This document shows, in pieces, positions 1 to 7,876 of a DNA stretch of 24,323 nt. The stretch comes from Candidatus Campbelliibacteriota bacterium (GTDB lineage Bacteria; Patescibacteriota; Minisyncoccia; UBA9983): positions 1 through 24,323 of the forward strand of contig QIJB01000084.1 in NCBI GenBank assembly GCA_003231675.1, in the 5' to 3' direction. The notes beneath the pieces were generated by a model. That model was not told the DNA's origin. It ran no database searches and saw only the letters and a list, made by a program, of their open reading frames with translations. The position numbers and the translations under genes are program-made. The stretch's first letter is position 1, and each line of letters opens with the position of its first letter.

Positions 1-1
1 A

Positions 2-1972
2 AGAGACCTTCTGGCGACCAGCTTCATTCAGCCGGACTTGGAACGTTTGGCTGTCGGTCCAACCGTCCTGGAAACTCATCCAGAGTTGAAAGCGCGCGCG
101 CCGGTGTTGAAAGAAAAAGCTTCCCAGCGTAAGCTTTACGAAAGAAGCTCCGTTAAGCAATCAGAAGAAAAAAGCGCTCCTTCCGAACAAATATCTAAAA
201 CGGCGGGGCGCGCGTCGAAAAAAGGGAACGCGCGCAATAACAAGATTCCGAATTCCGAGCAGTTTTCCGTTGCCAAGCCGGAAAATGCCCCCGCTCCCGT
301 TTTCAGTGCGCCTTCCTCTTTTGTCGCTATGGCAATCGGTTCTCACAAGAAAAAGGAAGTGATTGAGAAGAAAAAATTGAAGGAAGAAAAACCGCTGGAG
401 AAGAAAGATGAAACACCTCCGGAAGCCCCAGTTATCCTTTCGCCTGCGGGCTTTTCCCGGATATTTACTTCTTCGGACATTGTTTTTTCCGGAACCGCCG
501 AGGCTTCCTCAACGCTTTCGGCGAATTTTGAGGGCGTTACCTTTGCCACGACCACCGCTGATTCAAATGGCGCGTGGACATTTCCCCTCTCCTTTGAAGA
601 GGGAACGACCACAATCAGCTTTTTCTCTTCTGATTCTGCCGGCAATGTTTCAAGCTCAACTGAAATCAGCCTTTTTGTTGATTCAATCTCTCCCGAAGTC
701 TCTCTTTCGCTTTCCGAATGTTCTGATTCTCTTTCAAGTGAAATATGCCTTCTTTCTTCCACAACGACCATCCATATTTTTTGGTCATCTCCCGGGGAAG
801 ACATTAAATATTTCACGACCGACTTTAACGGCATCCTTTCAACCACTACGGCGACTTCAACAATGATTGCGAACATTAAAGACAATTCAACTTACACATT
901 TTCCGTTTCATCAACGGACCGCGCCGGCAATATTTCCGCCACCTCCACCATAGTGGCGGAAATTTCAACGTTTCCGGTCGTTATCAACGAAATTGCATGG
1001 ATGGGGAACGGAAGTAAAACAGCGAGGGACGAATGGATTGAACTTTACAATAAAACGAACCACGACATCAATCTTTCCGATTGGACACTTTACTCGGAAA
1101 CGGATATGAAGCCGTACATCAAACTGTCCGGGACAATCTCCGCCAAGGGATACTATCTCATTGAAAGAACGGATGACAATACTGTAAAAGATGTTCCCGC
1201 CAACTTGATTTATTCCTTTGGGAGCGGAACGGGGATGGGTTTGAGTAACGATGGGGAAGTTATAGTTCTCGCGCGCGGTTCCACTACTGTGGAGAGGATG
1301 CCGGGAATCAAGGTAGTGGGTTCTCATTATGAGTATAATGAGAATGGCACATACAGAACGGTAGAGAGATACAATCCAGACCTTCCCGCTTCGGATTATT
1401 CTAACTGGGAGCTTAATATAATCTCCATCAGAAACGGATTGTCCGCGGACGGAAAGAGAATTGATGGCACTCCGGGGAGAAGAAACAGCCTCAATTATTT
1501 TTTCCCAATTGGCTCAGAAAATGTTCATCTTACGAGAAAAAACAGCCCGTATTTTGTTGATAACAGTCCAGATGTTTTTAAGGATGGAGCTGTTCTTTCA
1601 ATTGAACCGGGAACGGTAATTAAGTTTGCAGAAGGCGCTGAATTAAATTTTGAAGGGGGAGCTTCGTTAATGGCTGAGGGAACGGCGGAACTCCCCATTG
1701 TCTTCACTTCTCTTTATGACAACACAGTTGGAGGAATTATGAACGAAGAACAATTACCCGAGCCGGGTGATTGGTGGGGAGTTAATATTGATGGAGGAAA
1801 TTCCGTCATTGATTATGCATCTTTCAGATACGCCCTTCGCAGCGGATTAGAGATTAAAAACTCTACATCCACGCCATCAAATTCTTCTTTCATTAATAAC
1901 TGGAACGATGAGATGGAAGATGAATCCGTTTTGCAATTAATGGTTAGAATGTTTTTTCGGAAAATTTTGTAG
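2..1972 (+). CDS. Lamin-tail-domain surface protein, 5' partial
   Basis: The reading frame is open to the left edge of the window, so the N-terminus is missing; the TTG at 38 is only an internal codon. Visible order, numbered from that TTG: a Lys/Glu/Ala-rich low-complexity linker (about 1-135), an Ig-like beta-sandwich (about 140-220, with 'FSGTAEASSTLSANF' and 'DSAGNVSSSTE'), a second Ig/fibronectin-like repeat (about 225-315, 'STDRAGNISATST'), a lamin-tail domain (about 318-420, 'VVINEIAWMG', 'DEWIELYN', 'LSDWTL', 'LSNDGEVIVL'), and the start of a right-handed beta-helix ('SIEPGTVIKFAEGAELNFEG'). This matches secreted multi-domain surface proteins common in CPR genomes; the ligand is unknown. 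The last 15 or so residues (about 'VLQLMVRMFFRKIL') do not look like beta-helix, and beta-helix-like sequence resumes in another frame downstream, so the gene is probably frameshifted near 1930. The family assignment is good; the stop is doubtful. Confidence 0.85.
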   Translation, partial: RDLLATSFIQPDLERLAVGPTVLETHPELKARAPVLKEKASQRKLYERSSVKQSEEKSAPSEQISKTAGRASKKGNARNNKIPNSEQFSVAKPENAPAPVFSAPSSFVAMAIGSHKKKEVIEKKKLKEEKPLEKKDETPPEAPVILSPAGFSRIFTSSDIVFSGTAEASSTLSANFEGVTFATTTADSNGAWTFPLSFEEGTTTISFFSSDSAGNVSSSTEISLFVDSISPEVSLSLSECSDSLSSEICLLSSTTTIHIFWSSPGEDIKYFTTDFNGILSTTTATSTMIANIKDNSTYTFSVSSTDRAGNISATSTIVAEISTFPVVINEIAWMGNGSKTARDEWIELYNKTNHDINLSDWTLYSETDMKPYIKLSGTISAKGYYLIERTDDNTVKDVPANLIYSFGSGTGMGLSNDGEVIVLARGSTTVERMPGIKVVGSHYEYNENGTYRTVERYNPDLPASDYSNWELNIISIRNGLSADGKRIDGTPGRRNSLNYFFPIGSENVHLTRKNSPYFVDNSPDVFKDGAVLSIEPGTVIKFAEGAELNFEGGASLMAEGTAELPIVFTSLYDNTVGGIMNEEQLPEPGDWWGVNIDGGNSVIDYASFRYALRSGLEIKNSTSTPSNSSFINNWNDEMEDESVLQLMVRMFFRKIL

Positions 1973-2268
1973 AATTAAAGTCAAGTCAACTATCAAGATT
2001 TTTTACCCCAAATGAATTTTATTTCTCCGGAAGATTAAATTTTTATGTCCATTAAAAATATTCTTTTTCGCGGACATAAAAATATTAAATTGTACCGTGG
2101 ATTACATTACCGACGGTCTTTGCCGCCCTTAATGCGATGACTACGCTTGAAAACGTTTCTTTTGAGGATAATCTTATGGGAGTTTATGGCAGCCCTCACT
2201 TCCACTATAATGTGAAGAATATTACTTTCTCCGGCAACAGGGTGACGACCAGTCCAGGAGGATTATAG
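1973..2268 (+). pseudogene. Frameshifted beta-helix tail of the lamin-tail protein
   Basis: No intact gene lies between 1972 and 2423. From 2089 to a TAG at 2266-2268 a different frame reads as beta-helix rungs: 'TTLENVSFEDNLMGVYG' followed by 'VKNITFSGNRVTTS', the asparagine and 'F.[DG]N' pattern seen in the upstream gene. Between 1973 and 2088 all three forward frames carry stops. The simplest reading is that this is the original C-terminus of the lamin-tail gene, disconnected by more than one indel. Sequencing or assembly error could give the same picture. Confidence 0.55.
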
Positions 2269-2285
2269 TGAGATTGGTTTTTTCG

Positions 2286-2353
2286 CGCAAACATATTCCA
2301 ATCCACCGAAACCCGGTTTCGGTGGCAGTATTGGACCGGGATAGTTGTTTGCG
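2286..2353. repeat. Nested composite palindrome
   Basis: Three nested inverted repeats share one centre: 2286-2293 with 2346-2353 (8 bp), 2297-2302 with 2330-2335 (6 bp), and 2303-2312 with 2316-2325 (10 bp, 3-nt loop). Transcribed, this is one long hairpin with two small internal loops. It lies between the broken surface gene and the glycosyltransferase promoter. No U-tract follows on either strand, so it is not a classic intrinsic terminator. It could be a REP-like element or an mRNA 3'-end stabiliser. Confidence 0.7.
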
Positions 2354-2366
2354 TATGGACAGGAAT

Positions 2367-2395
2367 TTGTTATTTTGGTATTCTTGTTGTATTAA
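2367..2395 (+). promoter_or_regulatory. Promoter of the TreT-like gene
   Basis: TTGTTA at 2367-2372, a 17-bp spacer, then TATTAA at 2390-2395. The predicted start of transcription is near 2402, about 20 nt before the ATG at 2423. No Shine-Dalgarno is visible in that leader. Confidence 0.5.
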
Positions 2396-2422
2396 AAATT
2401 TAACGTTGAGTATTAAAATTTT

Positions 2423-3676
2423 ATGGTGCGAATTTTAAGTGAGGTAAAGATTGGCAAAAAATCTTTATCCAAGTACGAAAAATTTATAAAAGCGGATTTG
2501 CGGAGAAAAATTATCGCGGAGTCCGGCAAACTCAAGGGCACTTCAATTATTCATATCAATTCCACCGCTTCCGGAGGGGGAGTGGCCGAGCTTTTGCAAA
2601 GTCAAATTCCTTTGGAACGCGGGCTGGGAATAAACAGTCACTGGCTTGTTATAAACGGCGACAAAGAGGATATGTTTTTTACCATTACCAAAAAAATCCA
2701 CAATCTTTTGCAGGGCGAAAAAGGAATCCTGACGGAAAATGAAAAAAAATTATACATTCGCCATAACAAAAAAGCATTTTCGGAAATTAAAAAAATCCTC
2801 AAAAAAATAAAGCCGGACATAGTGGTCATTCATGACCCTCAGCCTTTACCGCTTGTTGACGCCATTCCGCGCGGAATAAAGGTGGCTTTTCGGCTCCACA
2901 TTGATGTTTCGTCCCCAAATGTAAGGACATTGAATTTTATAAAGCCTCTCATAACAAAATTTGACCGATTGGTTGTGAGCAATCCGCTTTATCGTCCCGA
3001 ATGGTTTCCAAAAGAAAAGACGGACATGATATATCCGGCGATTGATCCGCTCCTTCCGAAAAACAAAATTTTGCCGACGGATTCCGTCCGTCGGTTGGCG
3101 GAGAAATACGGCATCAATCCGGATGAGAAAATTATTTCGCAAGTTTCCCGCTTTGACCCGTGGAAGGACCCGGTCGGAGTAATCAAGGCATTCAATATCG
3201 CCAGAAAAAAAATTCCCGGATTAAAACTGATTTTAATGGGTTCGGTGGCGGACGATGACCCGGAATCAAAAGAAATTTACGCCGAAGTGAAAGATTTCAG
3301 CAATGATGACCCCGACATTACGCTTATCACGGAGAATGACGATATGTTTGTTAATGTCGTTCAGAGCGTCAGCAAAGTTGTTTTACAAAAATCGTTGCGG
3401 GAGGGTTTCGGACTTACCGTAACCGAAGCGATGTGGAAAGGAAAAGCGGTTATAGGAGGAGATACGACAGGAATCTCCTCGCAGATAGAAGATGGGAAAA
3501 ACGGCATTTTGGTTTCTTCGGTTAAGGAAGCGGGGGAGGCTATTTTAAAACTTCTCAATAACCCAAAACTGACGCGGAAAATGGGTGTCGCCGCGCGCAA
3601 AACGGTCCAAGAAAAATTCCTCACACCCGTGATGGTTTTACATCACCTGAAGCTTTATTCAAAACTCCTCAAATAA
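2423..3676 (+). CDS. treT: GT4 trehalose synthase (TreT-like)
   Basis: This 417-residue retaining GT-B glycosyltransferase of family GT4 closely follows the TreT pattern. It has 'HINSTASGGGVAELL' near residue 44, 'HDPQP' at 137-141, 'HID' at 159-161, 'YPAIDPL' near 204, 'SRFDPWKDP' at 242-250, and 'REGFGLTVTEA' at 326-336, which holds the EX7E pair E327/E335. TreT makes trehalose reversibly from NDP-glucose and free glucose in the cytoplasm. A trehalose phosphorylase of the same clan is an alternative that motifs alone cannot exclude. The gene has its own promoter and no visible ribosome site. Its last 8 bp overlap the end of the convergent trpS, so transcription from the two strands must collide here. 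The fold assignment is secure; exact substrate is inferred. Confidence 0.85.
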   Translation: MVRILSEVKIGKKSLSKYEKFIKADLRRKIIAESGKLKGTSIIHINSTASGGGVAELLQSQIPLERGLGINSHWLVINGDKEDMFFTITKKIHNLLQGEKGILTENEKKLYIRHNKKAFSEIKKILKKIKPDIVVIHDPQPLPLVDAIPRGIKVAFRLHIDVSSPNVRTLNFIKPLITKFDRLVVSNPLYRPEWFPKEKTDMIYPAIDPLLPKNKILPTDSVRRLAEKYGINPDEKIISQVSRFDPWKDPVGVIKAFNIARKKIPGLKLILMGSVADDDPESKEIYAEVKDFSNDDPDITLITENDDMFVNVVQSVSKVVLQKSLREGFGLTVTEAMWKGKAVIGGDTTGISSQIEDGKNGILVSSVKEAGEAILKLLNNPKLTRKMGVAARKTVQEKFLTPVMVLHHLKLYSKLLK

Positions 3677-4658
3677 ACCCTATCTTTTGGCGGACTTCGG
3701 ACATTGTTTGGGAGGCGGTTTCTTTCGCTTTTTCCGCTCCTTTTTTGAGTATCGCCATTACGGCGTCTGGATTTTTTTCAAGTTCCTTATACCTCGCCTG
3801 AAGCGGAGCGAGCCCCTCAACAATGACTTCCGCCAAATCTTTCTTAAATTCGGAATAGCCCTTGCCTTGATATTTTTTCTCAATTTCTTCAATTGTTTTT
3901 TCAGCGAAGAGCCCGTAGATTGCCAACAGATTGGATACCGCCGGTTTTTTCTCTTTATCATATTTTATTTCCGAACTTGAATCGGTAACCGCCACCTTGA
4001 TTTTTTTGCGGATTATTTCAGGCGGGTCCAAAAGGGCGATATAGTTATTCGGATTTTCCGCCGACTTTGACATCTTATGTTCAGGATTATCAAGCCCCAT
4101 TATTCTCGCTCCCGTTTTGTTTATCATCGGTTCGGGGACGGTGAAAGTTTCCCCGAATTGCGCGTTGAATTTTTTGGCGAGCATTCTGGTAAGTTCAATG
4201 TGCTGGAGCTGGTCTTCTCCGACAGGAACGAGGTCGGTTTGGTAAAGAAGAATATCCGCCGCCATGAGCGTGGGGTAATTGAGAAGCCCGGCGAGAATTG
4301 ATTTTTGTTTTTGCGATTTGTCTTTGAATTGGGTCATTCTTTGAAGTTCTCCGAGGGGAGTTATTGTGTTGAGAATCCAATTCAATTCGGCGTGATCGGA
4401 AACATGGGATTGGATGAATATGAGCGATTTCTCAGGGTTAATGCCCGTGGCGAGGTAAAGCGTCGCCACTTCCATAATTTTCGCGCGGAGTTTTTCAGGG
4501 TCTTGCGGAATGGTAATGGCATGTTCGTCAACAACGCAAAAAATCGTCCGAAATTCTCCAGATTCTTGAATTTTAATCCATTGTTTTATCGCCCCTAAAT
4601 AATTTCCGATTTGTATGGTTCCCGAGGGGGCTATGCCGCTGAATATCACTTTTTTCAT
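3669..4658 (-). CDS. trpS: Tryptophan--tRNA ligase
   Basis: Class Ic aminoacyl-tRNA synthetase of 329 residues, a usual bacterial TrpS length. It charges tRNA-Trp with tryptophan using ATP. The HIGH-equivalent segment 'PSGTIQIGNYLGA' is at 11-23, the family block 'GEDQLQHIELTR' near 147-158, and a perfect KMSKS loop at 195-199. The start ATG lies 52 nt downstream of the MFS gene on the same strand. A TATTAT-type -10 sits less than 15 nt upstream of the ATG, so transcription might begin almost at the start codon, although no good -35 is seen. It converges with the TreT-like gene and overlaps it by 8 bp. Confidence 0.97.
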   Translation of the reverse strand: MKKVIFSGIAPSGTIQIGNYLGAIKQWIKIQESGEFRTIFCVVDEHAITIPQDPEKLRAKIMEVATLYLATGINPEKSLIFIQSHVSDHAELNWILNTITPLGELQRMTQFKDKSQKQKSILAGLLNYPTLMAADILLYQTDLVPVGEDQLQHIELTRMLAKKFNAQFGETFTVPEPMINKTGARIMGLDNPEHKMSKSAENPNNYIALLDPPEIIRKKIKVAVTDSSSEIKYDKEKKPAVSNLLAIYGLFAEKTIEEIEKKYQGKGYSEFKKDLAEVIVEGLAPLQARYKELEKNPDAVMAILKKGAEKAKETASQTMSEVRQKIGFI

Positions 4659-4710
4659 ACTGTTATAATATCACAAAAGACATGATAGGGGAACGACCGG
4701 CGACCATCTC

Positions 4711-5868
4711 TTATTTCGTGTCGCGAAGAGTGGCAGCATGGTAAATTCCCGAGAGCATTATAATCCCCAAAACAAGAAACAAGTATTTATAGTCAAAAAA
4801 ACTCAAGAAAGCCGTGGCTATCAAAGGGGAGATAATATACGCCAAGGGGCGGGTGTTTCTGAAAAGACCTATAATGTTCGCGTCGCTGTCGTCAATTTGT
4901 TTGAAGAAATAACTTTCCGTCGTTACTTCAATGAAACTCGCTCCCACCCTAGTTGCGAAGAGAATCGCCGCCCAAATAATCCAGTCCTCTGAAGTGATAA
5001 ACGGCATTGCCGCCGTTGAAAGCGCAGCGATTATAATTCCGGCGATTAAAAATTCTTTTTCTCCAAACCATTTGTCCGCGATTTTTCCGAGAGGCATTTC
5101 AAACATCGCGTAGGGGAGGAGCATTACGGTGAAAATTATTCCTATTTTACTCCAACTGAAGCCCATATATTGGTTCAAGTATATGGGTGTGTAAATCACC
5201 ATCCATGCGAAGAAAAACTGAAGGAGAAAACTGACAGAAAATATTTTGTAAATATTTTTGTTTAGGTAAAGTTCTTTGATACTTTTCAGAAAGGACGGAG
5301 TTTCGTAGCGGACATCCTTGATACTTCTCAGATTCAAGTGGATGATAAACATAACGGGAATAATGATAAGTCCGGAAATAAGATATATTTTCCAGAAATC
5401 AGAGTTTGAGAGGATTGCGCCCACCATTATGGGAGAGACAACCCAAGCGAGGCTTGTAAGAGAAAGATAAGCGCCTCTTATTCCTCCCGTGCATTTGTCG
5501 CTTGAGAAGTGTTCTATAAGGATGTCAAAATTAAATTTTAACAAAATAAGAAGGGCATAGTGGATGATAAAGAGGGGGACAATGAACCATGCGGTGAAAA
5601 ACGCCAAACCGACAAGCGAGGCAAGCTCCAAACCGAGGAGGAAAAGAGCCGTTTTCACATTCCCAAATCGGTTTAGAATCAAGGGCATCTTATTGAGCGC
5701 TACAATAGAGAGAAGGGCTCCGGCGGTAAAAACAAGACCGACATAATCTTTCCCCACAACTTCACTTATGAAAGATGAATTGATATACGCCAAAAAAGCC
5801 GTGTGAATCGTAAAGAGAAATCCGGCCGAATAGATAATTCGCAAAATGTTCCCATTCTTCTTTTTCAT
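4711..5868 (-). CDS. Major facilitator superfamily transporter
   Basis: A 385-residue, strongly hydrophobic protein with about 12 predicted membrane segments in two halves, separated by a basic and polar central loop (about 178-205). The N-terminal half has the short MFS loop between segments 2 and 3 ('LILNRFGNVKTALF'). The matching loop in the second half reads 'PLGKIADKWFGEKEFL', close to the MFS G-x-x-x-D-[RK] signature. The protein sits in the cytoplasmic membrane; neither substrate nor direction can be read from sequence. It is the first gene of a minus-strand pair with trpS and has its own promoter. Confidence 0.85.
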   Translation of the reverse strand: MKKKNGNILRIIYSAGFLFTIHTAFLAYINSSFISEVVGKDYVGLVFTAGALLSIVALNKMPLILNRFGNVKTALFLLGLELASLVGLAFFTAWFIVPLFIIHYALLILLKFNFDILIEHFSSDKCTGGIRGAYLSLTSLAWVVSPIMVGAILSNSDFWKIYLISGLIIIPVMFIIHLNLRSIKDVRYETPSFLKSIKELYLNKNIYKIFSVSFLLQFFFAWMVIYTPIYLNQYMGFSWSKIGIIFTVMLLPYAMFEMPLGKIADKWFGEKEFLIAGIIIAALSTAAMPFITSEDWIIWAAILFATRVGASFIEVTTESYFFKQIDDSDANIIGLFRNTRPLAYIISPLIATAFLSFFDYKYLFLVLGIIMLSGIYHAATLRDTK

Positions 5869-5909
5869 AAGTTAAAATATACCTTAATTGGCGCTAAAAA
5901 TAAAGACGC

Positions 5910-5939
5910 ATTATATGTTCTTTGATTTTAATCTCTCAA
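5910..5939 (-). promoter_or_regulatory. Promoter of the MFS gene
   Basis: On the minus strand TTGAGA (5939-5934), an 18-bp spacer and a perfect TATAAT (5915-5910). Transcription would begin near 5903, giving a leader of about 35 nt before the ATG at 5868. Confidence 0.6.
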
Positions 5940-5967
5940 AAAGTTATCAACATTACTGTTTTTCGGA

Positions 5968-5997
5968 TTGGCGATATTGTTTACGCGATGTTATAAT
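5968..5997 (+). promoter_or_regulatory. Promoter of the surface-protein gene
   Basis: TTGGCG at 5968-5973, an 18-bp spacer and a perfect TATAAT at 5992-5997. The predicted start is near 6004, about 35 nt before the ATG at 6039. The leader is AT-rich with no ribosome-binding site. Confidence 0.6.
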
Positions 5998-6038
5998 AAT
6001 GGTAAATAATTATAAGATTAATATTTAATAAACTTTAT

Positions 6039-6956
6039 ATGAAAAACATAATCCAGCCGTTGAAAACAATCGTCCTCGCCCTTGTTATAGGGTTGGGCAT
6101 AGGCTACGCCATGGCGTGGACCGCTCCGACCGCTCTCCCTCCGGACGCCAACGCTCCCGCTCCGGTGAATGTGGGTTCTCAAGGAAAGACACTGGGGGAC
6201 AGTCAGTATAAATCCAACAGTCTGGGAATCGGAGGAATATTTCAAACTTATTCTGACACCTTACTCGCCACAGGCCTTAACGCCAAAGTCGGCATCGGCA
6301 TGACAAACCCGCAAAGGACATTGGATGTGAATGGAGACATAGCCAACAAGAACTTTCTCTTAGGCGGAGGATCGGCGGATTTTCTGATGAGGAGGGGGGG
6401 TGACGGAGATAAGATTTGGAAGCGAGCGTTGGTCGCTTTTTCAAATAAACTTATCTTAAATTATGGTAACGATTTTTCCAGAGGTGTTGAGACAATAGGG
6501 AATCTTGAGACGGCTGGGAATATGCGTGTGGATGGAAAAGTTAATGTAAGCGGAAGTATGGTTACGGGCGGGGATATGATTACGAAGGGAAGTATGATTG
6601 TGACTGGGAGAATTCATGCAGATGGGAATATGGATATAAATGGAAATATGAATGTGGGTGGTGCAATTGACGCTAAAGGACCCATTTTCTCAACAGGACA
6701 GATAGATGCGCGTGGCGGTGATATTATTGCCACTTATGGGTTAAAGGGGAAAAGTGCGGTTGTCAGTGATTATTTAAAAATCGGAAAAACAACAACTCAG
6801 CTTAGAGATTCAGATTGCGGTCCTCCCAAAAATACTGCTGGTCAAATTAGGTTTTATAATGATGCGTTTTACGGATGCGAACTTACAAACGATCCTGATA
6901 CTACAAGCTATAGGAGGGTGTGGCACTGGGCTCCGTTGGGCGATGGAAGTCATTAA
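6039..6956 (+). CDS. Exported repetitive beta-solenoid surface protein
   Basis: 305 residues. Residues about 8-26 form a signal peptide or N-terminal anchor ('TIVLALVIGLGIGYAMAW'), followed by a Pro/Ala-rich stretch. Around 84-100 is 'KVGIGMTNPQRTLDVNG', a motif shared by many exported Parcubacteria proteins and by tail-fibre-like proteins. From about 155 to 235 come short imperfect repeats of the type 'G.M.[IV].G.[IM].[AV].G' (e.g. 'GNMDINGNMNVGGAIDAKG'), which suggests a beta-solenoid like bactofilins or tail spikes. Two Cys near the C-terminus (in 'DSDCGP' and 'FYGCEL') could form a disulfide outside the cell. It is likely an extracellular fibre or adhesin, but function is not established. 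It is monocistronic with its own promoter. Confidence 0.75.
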   Translation: MKNIIQPLKTIVLALVIGLGIGYAMAWTAPTALPPDANAPAPVNVGSQGKTLGDSQYKSNSLGIGGIFQTYSDTLLATGLNAKVGIGMTNPQRTLDVNGDIANKNFLLGGGSADFLMRRGGDGDKIWKRALVAFSNKLILNYGNDFSRGVETIGNLETAGNMRVDGKVNVSGSMVTGGDMITKGSMIVTGRIHADGNMDINGNMNVGGAIDAKGPIFSTGQIDARGGDIIATYGLKGKSAVVSDYLKIGKTTTQLRDSDCGPPKNTAGQIRFYNDAFYGCELTNDPDTTSYRRVWHWAPLGDGSH

Positions 6957-7064
6957 GGAAAACCTTAAAAAGCCGACGGCAGGCGGAGTCGGACATGCTT
7001 TCAGTAGGAAGACTTCGGAGGACAAAAGTGTGTGGGTATAATATTGTTCGGCTGAGAAATCTCC

Positions 7065-7131
7065 TTACACCTCAATTATCACCGGCAGGACCATCGGGCG
7101 GCGTTTGGTTTTTTGGAAGAGGAATTTGGCT
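7065..7131 (-). repeat. Duplicated 3' end of the RNase J gene, distal copy
   Basis: This 67-bp stretch matches 7810-7876, the last 22 codons of the RNase J gene including the stop, at all but two positions. Both differences are silent: one Val codon (GTC here, GTT in the gene) and the stop (TAA here, TAG in the gene). It begins directly after the NYN stop codon on the minus strand and is shifted one base from the NYN frame, so it is not translated as part of that gene. Confidence 0.9.
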
Positions 7132-7683
7132 TTATTCTTCAAAAAATTGTCCGATTTCTTCCAGTCTTATCAGTCTGACATCGTTAGCCGTTTTTGAGAG
7201 CCCAAAGGACTGACCTTTGGATATTCCAATATATTGAACCTTCTTGCCAATCATCCTGACTTCCTCAACCGCCGGAACTAAATCCGTGTCGGAACTCACC
7301 AGATAGGCGATGTCATATTTATCTTGTCGAGCGTAGCGAATCATCTCCACCGCCAAACGAACATCAACACCTTTCTCGTGGTAACTTTTGTCGGGGTGTT
7401 GGATGAGTTGGCCCAGAACAACTCGGATTTTTTGTTTTTGCAATTTCATAAACAGCCTCTGTTGGTTGGCGTACATTCTTTTGCTTTTTTCGTTGTTGTT
7501 CTGTTGTCTTACCGCTCCAAGATAATAGCGAGTTTCCGCCAAATTATTCGGCTGAACCAGCCATTCCGAGAATTTTCCAAAATTAAAACCAAGCAAACTG
7601 TGTTTGCCTTTAATTCCTGCCTTTAATTCTTTTAATTTGAAATAAAAATTTCCTCCGTCAATAAATACAAATGCTCTTTTCAT
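7132..7683 (-). CDS. LabA-like NYN-domain ribonuclease
   Basis: 183 residues spanning a complete NYN (PIN-like) domain. The acidic metal-binding residues are visible: D9 in 'FIDGGNF', D107 in 'KGVDVRLAVEM', and D132/D134 in 'LVSSDTDLVPAV'. NYN proteins of the LabA/DUF88 group are metal-dependent nucleases thought to act on RNA; the target here is unknown. RNase J lies just upstream on the same strand, which would suit a joint role in RNA decay. The gene has its own near-consensus promoter, and a hairpin with a U-tract lies between promoter and start codon. It is bracketed by two copies of the RNase J gene's 3' end, so it may have arrived as a cassette. Catalytic assignment is family-based. 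Confidence 0.88.
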   Translation of the reverse strand: MKRAFVFIDGGNFYFKLKELKAGIKGKHSLLGFNFGKFSEWLVQPNNLAETRYYLGAVRQQNNNEKSKRMYANQQRLFMKLQKQKIRVVLGQLIQHPDKSYHEKGVDVRLAVEMIRYARQDKYDIAYLVSSDTDLVPAVEEVRMIGKKVQYIGISKGQSFGLSKTANDVRLIRLEEIGQFFEE

Positions 7684-7700
7684 AACGACATTTTAACACA

Positions 7701-7735
7701 AAATAAAACTGCCGTCTCGCCAAAAGGCGGGACGG
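7701..7735 (-). terminator. Terminator or attenuator upstream of the NYN gene
   Basis: A 10-bp GC-rich stem (7735-7726 with 7721-7712, one G-U pair), a TTTT loop, and a following TTTTATTTT run on the minus strand (7709-7701). It lies after the RNase J stop but also downstream of a strong promoter at 7783-7756 and 18 nt before the NYN start. It can end RNase J transcripts, and it can also attenuate NYN transcription or release a short RNA of about 50 nt. Confidence 0.75.
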
Positions 7736-7755
7736 ACAGTGGGATTAATGCTCTA

Positions 7756-7783
7756 ATTATAATCAACAGGAAATTTTTGTCAA
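7756..7783 (-). promoter_or_regulatory. Near-consensus promoter upstream of the NYN gene
   Basis: On the minus strand a perfect TTGACA (7783-7778), a 16-bp spacer and a perfect TATAAT (7761-7756). It is the best promoter match seen in this window. Predicted start is near 7749, before the hairpin at 7735-7712. A consensus DnaA-box-like 9-mer lies just upstream at 7798-7790, probably by chance. Confidence 0.75.
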
Positions 7784-7809
7784 GAAAAATGTGGATAACC
7801 GCTTCGCGC

Positions 7810-7876
7810 CTACACCTCAATTATCACCGGCAGAACCATCGGGCGGCGTTTGGTTTTTTGGAAGAGGAATTTGGCT
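7810..7876 (-). repeat. RNase J 3' end, gene-proximal copy
   Basis: This is the partner of the copy at 7065-7131: 65 of 67 bases are identical, with the two copies offset by 745 bp. Here the repeat is in frame and forms the true C-terminus of RNase J. Confidence 0.9.

Noticed and set aside
343..885. Minus-strand ORF of 180 codons opposite the lamin-tail gene
   Set aside because: It is a Ser/Glu-rich mirror of the plus-strand Ser/Thr-rich repeats, with no domain of its own.
6957..7064. TATAAT-containing stretch after the surface-protein gene
   Set aside because: The matching -35 is poor and any transcript would run antisense into the NYN gene. No gene or clear terminator is seen here.
7790..7798. 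Consensus DnaA box (also one at 16632-16640)
   Set aside because: Two single boxes 9 kb apart, with no cluster, no AT-rich unwinding region and no dnaA or dnaN gene. Chance occurrence is plausible.
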